From Kalaharituber pfeilii (taxonomy: Eukaryota; Ascomycota; Pezizomycetes; Pezizales; Pezizaceae): a DNA stretch of 64,000 nt. Each line of letters starts with the position of its first letter. Within the stretch, counting starts at the first letter, position 1. The notes under the pieces are model-generated. The model saw only the letters and a program-made list of their open reading frames with translations, searched no databases and was not told where the DNA came from. The translations under genes were made by a program, and so were the position numbers. This document shows, piece after piece, positions 24,676 to 35,742 of the stretch. The DNA is taken from the NCBI GenBank assembly GCA_015179045.1, contig WHUZ01000007.1, positions 186,001 through 250,000 on the forward strand. The letters are read 5' to 3'.

Positions 24676-27600
24676 TTAAGGACTTGGTGTCGAGTATCTA
24701 GGCTCTCCTTCATCATCACCTCCACCCCATACTCCAGGTGTTCTCGCACTATTGTCAAAGTAGCTGCCCCCAGCAGGCGTTGGCGCGCCCTCGTAATAAC
24801 CTTTTTGCGCATTTCTCGGATCCCTACTGCTACCATAACTTCCTGATGCCCCTGGAGTCGGTGCTGTATAGGCCGCAGGTGTTGGCGCAGAGTAACCTCC
24901 AAATCCGCCGGAGGCTCCCGGCGTAGGCGCAGAAAGCGCAGCCGGCGTGGGCGCAGAAACCACTCCAGGGGTGGGTGCAGATATTGGATTTCCTGGTGTC
25001 GGAGCAGAGTTGTATGGAGTGTTCGAACTGAAGTCAGGAGAAGTCGCACTATATCCAGAAGTGCCTGGTGTTCGCGCACTAAAGGAAGAGTCGTAACCAT
25101 TGGACGACTCACCGGGCCGCCCGGGTGTTTTGGAGCCTGCATCCCAAGCACTGCGGTCACTAGATGCTACGTAAGGCGTCCGAGAACCGGGATTCCAAGC
25201 TGGTGTTCTCTGTGCACACAATTGTGAGTGGCGGCATCATATATATGAGATCGTGGAAAAACCTACATTCCCCCTATCATAGGTGCTTCTACTGCCATCC
25301 ATACCCCATGCAGGAGTTTTGGATCCTCCCATATGCGCAGGAGTTCGACCCCCGTCAGAATTCATCCATGCAGGAGCTGAAAAGTGTTAATATAAGTGAA
25401 TCAAATAATTGCCATCTGGAATACACTTACTTCTACCACCCGCGATATGTGGAGTTCTGCTTCCTTGAAAGTCTGGAACTGGCGTTCGACTCCCAGACCA
25501 ATCATTTCTTGGCGCGCCAGACGCCTGTGATGGTGTGGAACTACCGAAACCTCCACCACGGCCTCGGCCTACAGAAATGAACTGTTCATATGACTGTATT
25601 GCACCAGTAATTGGGCTAGATTCGTGAATATCAGCACAAATTGTTACAATGAAGTTAATGAAAGGAAAGGGAGCATACGTACTCCCTAAAACCCAATTTC
25701 ATCTTGTCAACAGTAATAGTTTTGCCTTTGGTGTGTAGTTCCACCCTTGCAGTTTTCTCGGTAGCGTCTTTAACGATGCCCAATAACCCTTTATATTCAC
25801 CTTGTCTAATTGTGACAGTTTGCCCAATTGTTCTATCCCTTCCCCCTTGTTTAGGAATAATCGGTGGTGGTGGCATATTCCCGTGACCCCTCATAATCGC
25901 GGGGTTCATTTTTGACAAGTCGGGACCAGTTGATTGCCCTGATGTAATTCGTCCTCCCTTAGCCACAATAGTCGCAACGTTATTTGTACGGCATACAAAA
26001 ACTCCAGCGTTCTCGGTTTGATCCCGATTATGCAGGAAAGCATACGACCTAAAAATGTGCAAGATAGTGCCTTGTTTTGCCTCCCCAGAGACCTCCTTCA
26101 CAGTATCACCAACTCGGATTTCTGAACCGTTCCGATCGGTTGCAACTCCAAGACGACGATTGGTAATTTTGTTAGAGATCTGGGATGGCATTACCATTCT
26201 GTTGTTTCCATGTTGGTCCAATACGCGGAGCGACTCTCGATCTACTTTTGTAACGCAAGCAACTGTCGTAGGACTTTGATGAACTATGTTAGTGGCAGAC
26301 TTTAGAAGGAAATAGATAATCGACATACTCAAGTTGCACGAGATCATGAAGATCATATTTACTGTCTAGTCCCCCACCAACGCTCTCTGTAGCGTCTCGA
26401 AGATCCTTCGAAAACACGGTGATCTCTTGCATTGTTGTGTCACTGACGATGGTGACCTTATCCGCCACAATTCTGACGACCATCCCAACCTCGTCCTTGT
26501 ACCTACTGCCGCCAGTTACACGAACGTGATCTCCCTCCTTAAATTTCTTTCTGATGCCTTTGAACGGAACTTCTATTCTAGTACCCTTTAGGTCACCTTC
26601 CAGAACGTCCATGGTGACAATATCGCGCTGAACAGCTATGGCTTTGCCGATAAGCCCTTGTTGTTCACCTTCAAACACCTCAACAATGTCACCCGGTTGA
26701 TAAGCTGATTGAGCACCTGATCGAAGGGATACTGCAAGGGCATTTAGGTCGAGCGCCTCCGTTCCATCCTCACCACCGGAAGCAAATTTTGTAACTTCTT
26801 CCAGGGTAGGATTAACGTTCTCAGTAGACACAGCCGACAATTTAACTTCCTTCATGAGGTAACCGTCTTCATATTCTTCGCCCATGTAGGTAAAGCATTT
26901 CTTGCCACTTTTCGAGGCGGTCTGCGTGAGAAGTCCATTCTTTGCTTCTTGCTCCGAAAAGAGTCGTTGGGGAGGCCGACCAAGCAGGGCGTTATTCTTA
27001 CTGCCAAATCCTCGTTTTCTCTTGAGAGGGTCTATACTATCGAGAGTATCCCTGCTTACACCATAATCCAACCTAGGTACCATCCGAATCCGAAGCTCCA
27101 GCCCGTTTGCACTAACATTTTCAACCTGCGCCAAATCCCCTGTGTATTTTCCGCGCTTATATCGAACCCATGTGCCAGGAGTTATCTCGGCTTTCTTCAC
27201 TACATGAAGCAAGTCAGGCATTTCCTTGATTGGGACCAAAATGGTTTTGGTGGCTGGATAGACATCCTGAATGCCTTGAAGAGCTTGCATGACATCGGCC
27301 TGTTTCCTGGCCTCGACGTAAATATATCCTGCCATGGTTGCCCCCCCGCCACCTCGTTCAAAAGCTGCCGTAATATTCAGTGGATTTCGCGTCAGTGACA
27401 TTTGCTCCATCTTTTTCATGATACTAAAAATGATTTCCCTTTCCTTCCCAGGCTTGCATCGAATTCCCCAGATTGAGGGATCTTGAACAGAAGGCAAAAG
27501 CAGCTTTCTTGGAATTGCCCGGGAATCCAGTGATCTATGTCCAGCGGTCCTACCGTGGCGGCGCACGAATCCTGCGGCAATGTCTTGAAGGTCCTGTGCG

Positions 27601-28123
27601 TTCTCTGCTTGGAGGCGGCGATCAAGCTCTCGGTGTCGATGGTCATCTCTGTGGCGCTGGACCTCCGCCTCATCCTCACGTTCAATAAACCCGTTTTCCC
27701 CACCTAATAATTCATCATCTTCGTCTTCGAGATCCTCTTCATCCTCATCGACTTCGGCTTCTTCATCGATGAATTGATTTCCTCTTCGTCGCAAGCGTTT
27801 TCGCCGTGGCTACGATTTTAAACAATTAGATGATGTGATCTTAGAATTGAAAGACGCGCATCCAATGCAACGATAGGGGTTTGGGCTAGTTTTTCTAAAT
27901 TTGGACTTACTTGATCTTCTTCCTCATCCTCTTCGTCGTCCTCCTCGTCCTCATCCTCATCCTCCTCGTCCTCTTCATCCTCATCTCGTCTTCGTTTGGA
28001 TTTAGCGAGGCTTGTTTCTTCTTCATCTGGCTCATTTTCCGCGTCCAGGTCTTCTCCTCCCTCGAAATCTTCGTCCTCCTCATCCGAGTCAAAATTCTGA
28101 TTTAGCAGGTCGGCGGCAGACAT
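24676..28123 (-). CDS. spt5: Transcription elongation factor Spt5 (DSIF large subunit)
   Basis: Six exons: 28123-27911, 27809-26329, 26273-25683, 25615-25431, 25376-25267, 25209-24676, encoding 1,037 residues. The five introns are 54-101 bp; joins such as [18 protein letters not shown] and [18 protein letters not shown] reproduce conserved Spt5 text. The domains are: an acidic N-terminus (about 10-110); the NGN domain starting near [10 protein letters not shown] (about residue 185), which binds Spt4; then a series of KOW domains ([100 protein letters not shown]); and a C-terminal repeat region of RTPAW/SKTPAW and SAPTPG units, the usual target of Cdk9/Bur1-type kinases. With Spt4 it clamps RNA polymerase II during elongation and recruits capping and termination factors. 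It is divergent to the WDR68-type gene. Confidence 0.97.
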
Positions 28124-29391
28124 TGTGTACTTTGAATATATTTGGGCTAAGGCGAGAAGGCAGCAAGACTCTGTAAGCTGGAATTGAAGGAGGCTAAGTG
28201 AAGAAAAGTCGACTTGGGGGAGTGCGGTGCTTCTTATACAGTGCTTTGTAGTGAGGTTTTGGTGGCTATTCCGACCTTCTGGAGTTAAGTGCTAGGACGA
28301 GGCTAAGTTAAACGTTCTTTTCAATACATTTTTAGCTCGATGCCTCAAGCTTACACAAGTAGCAGGCTGAGTAATTGGATCACGTGCAAGGTGCCAAGGA
28401 CGAGCAATAAGACGGCTCTCACCTATCTTGACATAGTCCAACAACCTTGCATTGCCCTTGAATTCCCCCAATCACCAATATGCATACAGAACCGCAGGAT
28501 GCATATCTGCCCATTACTTGTTCTCGATTGGGCATGTATATATCAAAAGGAACTATTCTTGTAATATCACCTTACGCAGCTACAATAAATTCGAAGGTTT
28601 GCCGTTGGCACTTGGATAGCTCTCCTTGTGGGGTTATGATTGACAAGCTGGTAAACAGGAACCAGTGCCGTGGCGTGAGGAATTGGATAATCTGTCTGTA
28701 CGTGGTGCATGCAAAGTACATGAGGCGGTGACTAGGACTAGACTCCGTTTATGTATTACCAGCAGCAATGGGGAAAATTCAGAAGAAAATGTATACAAAA
28801 CTTGGCCCCGAACTTCAGCTAAATTTCACAAGGGGTGCTGAACGAATTTCCTAAATTCCAAACTTGATACTGCAAAGGGCCCTTTGTGCCTGAAGGTCGA
28901 GTAGTTTTAGAGTTCGGTGTTCTTGAGAGATTATTCCTTTCTGATGCCATATGACTGTATGGCACATGTTTGGTTAACGTCCCGATGATAGCTAACGACT
29001 ATGACGGCACACCTGTGTGCCTCACCAAACACATTGTAGGTTCAGGATGCTTCAGGAGATGGAAAACACCAACACCGCCAAGCCATCTCGCATCAACATG
29101 CAACAACGAAAATGCTTACTAGCCTCACTGTAACTGGCGTTCATCCCCTGCGCTGCTTAGTACGTGCTATCCGCTGGGATCATGGTCACCAATCTGCTGT
29201 TAAGGCCCCGGGATTATCTGGGCTTCTGGGCTTCATACATATCGCTCGTGCTTGCAGGTACTTGTGGCTTCCCGAGTGCCCGCCGCAAAGGCCGTACCTA
29301 ATCGCTTCTCCCGCCCGCACGCCCCCACCCCCCCCCCCCCCCCCACCCCACCGCCCGCCCAACACCATCGTGCTGCTCCGACCACGCCTCC
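28124..29391. promoter_or_regulatory. Divergent promoter region, SPT5 (-) and WDR68-like (+)
   Basis: 1,268 bp between two divergent start codons. A C17 run (29328-29344) lies 48 bp before the WDR68-like ATG, inside a C-rich stretch. An ATCACGTG site lies at about 28379-28386. A 138-codon open frame (29112-29528) is a C-rich artefact overlapping the first exon of the WD40 gene. Confidence 0.5.
29328..29344. repeat. Poly(C) tract, C17, upstream of the WDR68-like start
   Basis: Seventeen consecutive C on the coding strand, flanked by further C-rich sequence on both sides and ending 47 bases before the start codon at 29392. It would lie in the core promoter or 5' leader. Confidence 0.9.
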
Positions 29392-31701
29392 ATGCCTATC
29401 CACTCGCGCACACATTCGCACGGCCAGGACAGCAACCCCTCCGCCTCTGCACCTGCTCCAACCAATCACCCGCCGGCCTCGTCCCAAGTCCAGACCGCCC
29501 ATACCCTTTCCTCGAATGCCCTCCCTAGCCTCCGACTGCAAACATCATCTCAAACGCAGTCTAGCACACTAAGCCCCTCCACCGGTATGAGAAGTTTAGA
29601 CAGTAGCCCACGTGTGACACCCCATCCACCAGAAGAAATGCTGATTGTCTTGTCCGTCGCTTGCAGACCATCAGGCGACGTCGATACTGAATCCAAGCTC
29701 CTCCACCGTATCGCTACACCAGCGCCAGCAGCAGCAGATTCTCGGCCAACAGACGTTACACTCGCCCCCGGACCTGTATTCTCCGCAGCGGCCCACAGAC
29801 CCGGTGCAATTACAGCAGCTTGCCTCGCAGGGAGCATCTCAGTACTCGGCCTACCAGCAGCAGCATCAGCTGACACCGACGGTCAGCAATAGCTCGCAGT
29901 CCTACTTACCGTATTCGGGGGGCCCAAGTGGCACTTCTGGTCGGCAAGACGCTAGTTCCTCTGGGCGAACCATGTCGACCCATCGTACCGGCGGCAGCGG
30001 CAGCGTGTCCTACTCATCAGCGGGAGCCCAGGATACTAATACATCGTCTACATCAAAATATACCCCATCGTCTATGCAGTCATCCTCAGGCGCAGGCAGT
30101 GGAGAACGAAAGTACAACCATCCAAACAGCCTTCCGTCATACACAAGTAGTACTGTGAACCACGTTGATCCTTATGCGGGAACCATTGGCTCAGCCAACG
30201 GCAGATATTTAGCACCATGGGCGATTTTCGCTGTTGATTGGTGCAAATGGCCAGTTGTGCCGGGCGGAAACGGACTGGGAGGATTTGGAAGAGTTGCAAT
30301 TGGAAGTTATTCAGAGGATTCACATAATTGTGTGAGTAGTTGTTTCTTTCCTGAGCGTCAATGTAACTTTGATTCTATTCCTGGCTTTGTCTATTCCTAT
30401 GCTGAGGACCACAATCAGGTGCAACAAATGCAATATTAAATGGCTGATTCTAATCTTCTGTAGATACAAATTCTGAGCACAGCTCCTATGCAGCAAAGTC
30501 GACATTCCGGACACCCATCTGATACACATAATCAGCCCTCCATCGAATTCACCAAGTTGGCCGAAGCCTCACATACATACCCAATTACCAGGATATTATG
30601 GGAGCCTCCAACAGCATCTAAGCCATTTACTGACCTTCTTGCTACATCAGGCGATCATTTACGTCTATGGTCGCTGCCAAACACAAACTCCGCATCCTCT
30701 CCTAACCCTCCGCCATCTAACCCTATAACGAGGACGAACTCCCTCCATCCCCAGAGCCAAAAACTGACCCCTCTGGCATTGTTATCGAATTCAAAGTCGA
30801 ATGATTCCACGGCCCCCCTTACGAGTTTGGATTGGAATACTATTTCTCCAGCATTGATCATCACCAGTAGTATCGACACGACATGCACAGTCTGGGATAT
30901 TCCAACTTTGACTGCTAAGACCCAATTGATAGCTCATGATAAGGAGGTTTATGATGTACGGTTCATGAGCAATAGTGTTGATGTGTTTGCAAGTTGTGGT
31001 GCAGATGGAAGTGTTCGAATGTTTGATTTGAGAAGCTTAGAGCACAGCACAATTATATATGAGCCAACCGTCGGAAAACCAGGTAGTGGATAATATTCTG
31101 CCTTCCTGTTGCAAAAACTGATGCTCACCATAGGGTGGAATCCCACAGGGCAAAGTCCTACAGGATTAGTTTCACCGCCACCGTTACTACGATTAGCTGG
31201 TAGCTACATCCTTTTCCTCGCAATGATGGCCAAGATACTGATATGAATCTAGCCTCCCCACATGACCAACATCTCATTGCAACATTTGCTCAGGACTCAA
31301 ATCTTGTTCGCATCCTCGATGTTCGGCAACCTGGACAAGCTCTTATAGAGCTTCGAGGACATTCAAATAATGTGAATTGCGTCGAATGGGCCCCGAATAG
31401 ACGGGGCTACATTGCAGCAGGAGGCGATGACTGTCTTGTGCTTATCTGGGACTTGCTAAATTCGAGTACATCTGTGCCTCTTAACCCTGGTGGCGGAAGC
31501 GGTTCTGGCTCCTCCTCACAAGGCCAAATTGTCGGGCAACAAGAGAGCCATGCAAGGACACCTGTGATGGTTTGGCGTAGTGACTGGGAGGTAAACAACA
31601 TATCATGGTCACCCCCTACCACGACCAGTGCGGGCACCACAGGGCACAGTGAGTGGCTGGGGGTGGTAGGGGGAAGGGGCATTTGGGGGGTTAAGCTTTG
31701 A
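29392..31701 (+). CDS. WD40-repeat protein of the WDR68/DCAF7 (AN11) family
   Basis: Five exons: 29392-29584, 29667-30331, 30464-31082, 31134-31199, 31253-31701, giving 663 residues. Introns are 82, 132, 51 and 53 bp; joins read SPSTDHQATSIL and LLRLAASPHDQHLIATFAQD. The first ~235 residues are a Gln/Ser/Thr-rich extension absent from the 342-residue animal protein. WD repeats follow with highly conserved family text: DLLATSGDHLRLW, ITSSIDTTCTVWDI, TQLIAHDKEVYDVRF, CGADGSVRMFDLRSLEHSTI, VRILDVRQPGQALIEL and GGDDCLVLIWDLL. Two low-complexity inserts, Pro/Asn/Ser-rich and Gly/Ser-rich, interrupt propeller loops. WDR68 proteins scaffold DYRK/HIPK-type kinases and transcription factors and can act as CUL4-DDB1 receptors; which role applies here is inference. 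Confidence 0.93.
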
Positions 31702-32594
31702 GGGGTCCCATAGAGTTAGTATGTGTACTAGTATTCATTTCTATAGGACGATGAGAAGACGATAATATTGACGTGAGCGAATATCAGAGCTGTGTACAAG
31801 AGAAAGCGAGCGGGGGGGTGGAGCTGACAACACAGAATAATGCCGCATATGGAACAGGTGCTGTCTCGAATATCTTACCCTGTATTTATTTATTGCCCTT
31901 CTCCTTCTCCTTCTTTTCTTTTTCTTCATCTTTTCTATCTTTATGTTGTCCATTTTTCCTGTTCTTTTCTTTTTCTGCGGGTCTGAATATGCAACTCATG
32001 GGCGGAAAAGCTGTACTGTAACGTTGTTGTTGTGGCCCACGTCGTGCTGCGCGCTGCTGCCGCCGTGCCAAGCCATTGGCTTGTTTGCCCCCTTGTGGCG
32101 CAAGCACGACCGAACTGGCGGCCGGCTTCGTCCGCAGCTGGGGATATGCATATTCTGCCGGGCGTGCCGCCCTGCTCGCCCCGCATGCACTGTGCCGTAT
32201 GCATACTGGGAGCGCGAAGCCCTCCCGGACAACGGTCGAATGGCAAGTGCCTGCTTTCAGCCTGCAGCGGGGCCCGTTGCCGCCGCCCAGCTGCCGCGGC
32301 CCCCGACGCTCGTCCAGAACGCAAGCTGTCCTGTCGCACCAGCGCCCCCGGAAAAAAGTTGAGGACACGCCGCCGTCGCTAAGCACGTCTCGGCCCCAGC
32401 ACGGCGGGGCCAAGCTACACGCACTAGGAGCTGCCCTTCGAGGATCACCGCCGCACGCACGACGGCTGACCGCCGCCCTGCTATCACGAGCCCAAGTGAT
32501 CCCCAGGACCGTTGCTTGCAATTGTCCATTCGCCTGCAACACAGCTTCCCGAGTGTTTCTGCTGCTTCAGCAGCAGCGTTCGAATACGGCAATA
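31702..32594. other. Spacer between WD40 gene and glutaminyl cyclase
   Basis: 893 bp. A T/C-rich stretch near 31890-31970 follows the WD40 stop, then a strongly GC-rich block (about 32030-32500) leads to the glutaminyl cyclase start. Long overlapping open frames in this block on both strands have no coherent domain. The cyclase frame is itself open back to about 32076, but the conserved protein begins at ATG 32595. Confidence 0.5.
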
Positions 32595-33942
32595 ATGCAG
32601 CCCGCGACTCTGCGGTCGCTAGTCTCATTTTTCATCAGCGGCCTCCTGCCGATTCTGTCAGCAGCATACTCGACTCTCTCAGATGCAACCCTCAAGTCTC
32701 TCCCAGACCCCTCTGCGGACTTTGACATCCATAAGGGCAAGCTTCTAGCGCCCATCTTGATACCACGGGTATCCGGGACGGAGAATTCGCTAAAAGTGCT
32801 GCAACACTTTACGGACTTTTGGAGCAACGAGCTGCCGGATTGGAAAATTGAGTATGATAACAGCACGTCGGCGACGCCGTTGAGCAATGGGAAGGAGATA
32901 CCTTTTGTAAGTGCATCCAAGGAAGAGCTCAATTGTGCTCGGGGATCGGACTGCTGACACTTGGATGGATGTAGAGGAACTTCATGGCCAGCCGGGACCC
33001 CCCGTGGTCCCAGCCCGGTGAAGTCGGCCGTCTGGTTCTCGTCGCCCACTACGACAGCAAAATCCTTCCTGAGGGCTTCATCGGCGCAACAGACAGCGCT
33101 GCCCCCTGTGCAATGTTGATGCACGCTTCGCGAACTATTGACAAGGCGCTGACCAAGAAGTGGAAACACATGGATGAGCTACGAAAGAAGAAGCAAGGGT
33201 CAAATAACGGAGATGGTTTTCATGATCTAGAGGACATTGAAGAGGCAGGGCCAGCGGGAGATATTTGGAATAGGGGAATTATGATATTACTGCTGGATGG
33301 AGAAGAGGCGTTTGATAGCTGGACTGAAACTGACTCACTATACGGCTCCAGGTGAGTTTTACCCTCAGTCCCCCATCATCCCCCAGTCAGAGCACAGGCT
33401 AACTTCCCTCTGCGGCGTTACATAGAAACCTCGCCAACACCTGGGAACAAACGTACCACGCCGCCGGCTCCCGTCGCCATACCGCCCTCTCCTCCATTGA
33501 CCTCTTCGTCCTTCTCGACCTCCTCGGCGCCAAGAACCCGAAGGTCCCCAGCTACTTCAAGACAACCCACTGGGCCTACAAACACATGTCCGATCTCGAG
33601 CATCGCCTACGCGAGCTTGGCATCTTCCGCACTGGCAAGCGCCCCGCGGACCGCTCAGCCAACTTCCTCAACGAGTACAACAAGAAAGGCACGGACTTCC
33701 ACTGGGCGGGCGGGGTTCAGGACGACCACATACCGTTCTTGAGGAGGGGAGTGGAGATCCTGCATCTCATACCGGTGCCCTTTCCGAGAGTCTGGCATGA
33801 GATGGCGGATAATGGCGAGAATCTAGACATGGACACGGTCGTAGACTGGGCGATGCTGACGACAGCATTTGCGGCGGAGTGGTTCGAGTTGGAGGGTTTT
33901 TTGGATACGAAGGGCGCGAGGAATAGCAAGACGGAGTTTTGA
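32595..33942 (+). CDS. Glutaminyl-peptide cyclotransferase (M28 family, zinc-dependent)
   Basis: Three exons: 32595-32906, 32975-33351, 33426-33942, giving 401 residues; introns are 68 and 74 bp with donors GTAAGT and GTGAGT. Residues 1-25 (LRSLVSFFISGLLPILSAAY) are a signal peptide or signal anchor, so the enzyme is secretory. It converts N-terminal Gln to pyroglutamate on exported peptides. Key residues align with the human enzyme: zinc ligands Asp144 (GATDSAAPCAML), Glu215 or Glu214 (LLLDGEEAF) and His354 (PFPRVWH); acid/base Asp residues in VLLDLLGAKNP and QDDHIPF; and Trp in SWTETDSLYGSR. A charged Lys/Asp-rich insert (about 165-200) before the DGEE strand is typical of fungal versions. 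The start is supported by the signal sequence directly after ATG 32595. Confidence 0.94.
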
Positions 33943-35742
33943 TTGATAAGGAAGCTGGTGAGTGAGGAAGGGCGGGTGAGATATCCTGTTAGAAGCCTAT
34001 GTAGTTTGCGCTTCTCCTTGTTGATGCTCTGTTTTGTCTTGAATTTTGTTATATTTTTTTTTTTTTCATTTCATGTATCTTATGAAGAAAAAGATGAAAG
34101 AAGAACGCTTGCTTTCCTATATATATAGACTCTCTATAACCCCTTCCGGGATAGCTTTCAGAGCCAAATCTATCTTTTTTTTGTGAACGAAATGGAAAAA
34201 AGCAAGTGCTGCTCTCTACTGATTGCCCATAACATAACATAACAAACGAAAAAAAAGGGAAAAAAAAAAAAGAAAAAAAAAGGCAGTTTTCTTTACTGTA
34301 CGGATGTATTCCTGTACATCTGGGGTTGTGCCATGTACATATGTACATGTACATGTATGTGTGTGTGTGTGCCTGCAGTCTGTAATATACAGTACCTAAA
34401 GATCTATATAGCAAACGTCAACAAGAGACATGAACTTTAATCAAACGGCACGGCTGCATTGTCAGAATAAGGTAGCTTCTTATATTGTCTCATGGATGGG
34501 GCACGAGAGTAAGAGTGAGGGAGGAGAGGAATTCAAGAAATGGTTCAATTGAGGGGCTAATCAATGGAGAGGTGTGTAAGTAGACCAAGACCTGGAGAGT
34601 GTAAATTATAGAGCACCCACACGAGAAATTTGCCTCTTTCAACTATAAACTCACTCATCCTCGTTGAAAATCAGATCTATTTACGCATGCTTTTATCATT
34701 TCTACCCAGAAGTAGCCACTTTAGCTAAAATGCAAAACTATATATATTTATGGGGTATATATATTCCGCATCTATACTCCTGCCATGTCCTATATTCCCC
34801 TCACCTCAACTTAGCCCAATTTTAGGGAAGCTCTCTGCCGCACCATCTCGACAATCCCATTTACTTCCACAACGATTTGAGTCCAAGTTGAGCATCATAT
34901 AGCAAAGTAAATGTCGAGAAGCAGCCCACCCCGAAATCTCTTATTTTTAAAGTCGACTCTCTTTTCCATTGCGCTGCGTATACACGACACAAGCTGCTTA
35001 CCTGCACTCCCATTTTTTCTTACCATTGACCAAAGCCAATCCATCCCCCTTCAATATTTTGCAAAGAAATAAGAAAGAAAAGCAGATAAAACCAGCAAAC
35101 CCAATCAACCCACGCCAGGACACCAGACATACTAGCAAACAGCAACAAAACAGACCAGACCCAGTACGTAGACCTAGTTCAACTACACCCAGCTGTCCCT
35201 ATTTTTTTGTTTATTTGTTGTAGGCCCCTCTCCCGTCTCAAACCAAATTTCCACCCAGTTTGTTCCGCTTCCTCCCCCCGCCCGCAAGATTGTGTAAGGT
35301 TAAAAATATGCGTCCATTCATGAATACTACTGGTATCCAAAGCAAAAATAGATAATAACAATTCAAGAAAACAAGACCATACAATTTCAGTTCGCAAGAG
35401 GAGAATACAGCATAATAATTTATGGAGTAACTCGCATAACATCGAGTAAATTCGAGATGAATGGAACATAGACCCCCAGGAAAATCAAATAATATGTTGT
35501 GAGGATGGTGATAGATCGTCCGGAAAGAAAAGTGCGCTGTATCCATGAAACGCCATCAGATGAGGAAGAGGAGAACGTTAGCGGCAATGATGGTGGTTTG
35601 GAAGTCCTGGGGTTCTCATAAGCATGAAAGTGATTGCCAATGAAAGCAGAAAAATAGCAAAGAGAAAAGTAGCAAAGCAAGACTGGATCGTGACCTGAGA
35701 GAAGTTGAGTAAAATTCCCCATAACACAGTTACGAAAACATT
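33943..35742. other. Convergent 3' spacer, A/T-rich
   Basis: 1.8 kb between the stops of two convergent genes. It contains A-rich runs around 34230-34285, a TACATGTACATGTATGTG-type dinucleotide/palindromic stretch (34312-34370) and A/T-rich sequence. No gene supported; minus-strand open frames at 35179-35755 are uninformative. Confidence 0.5.
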
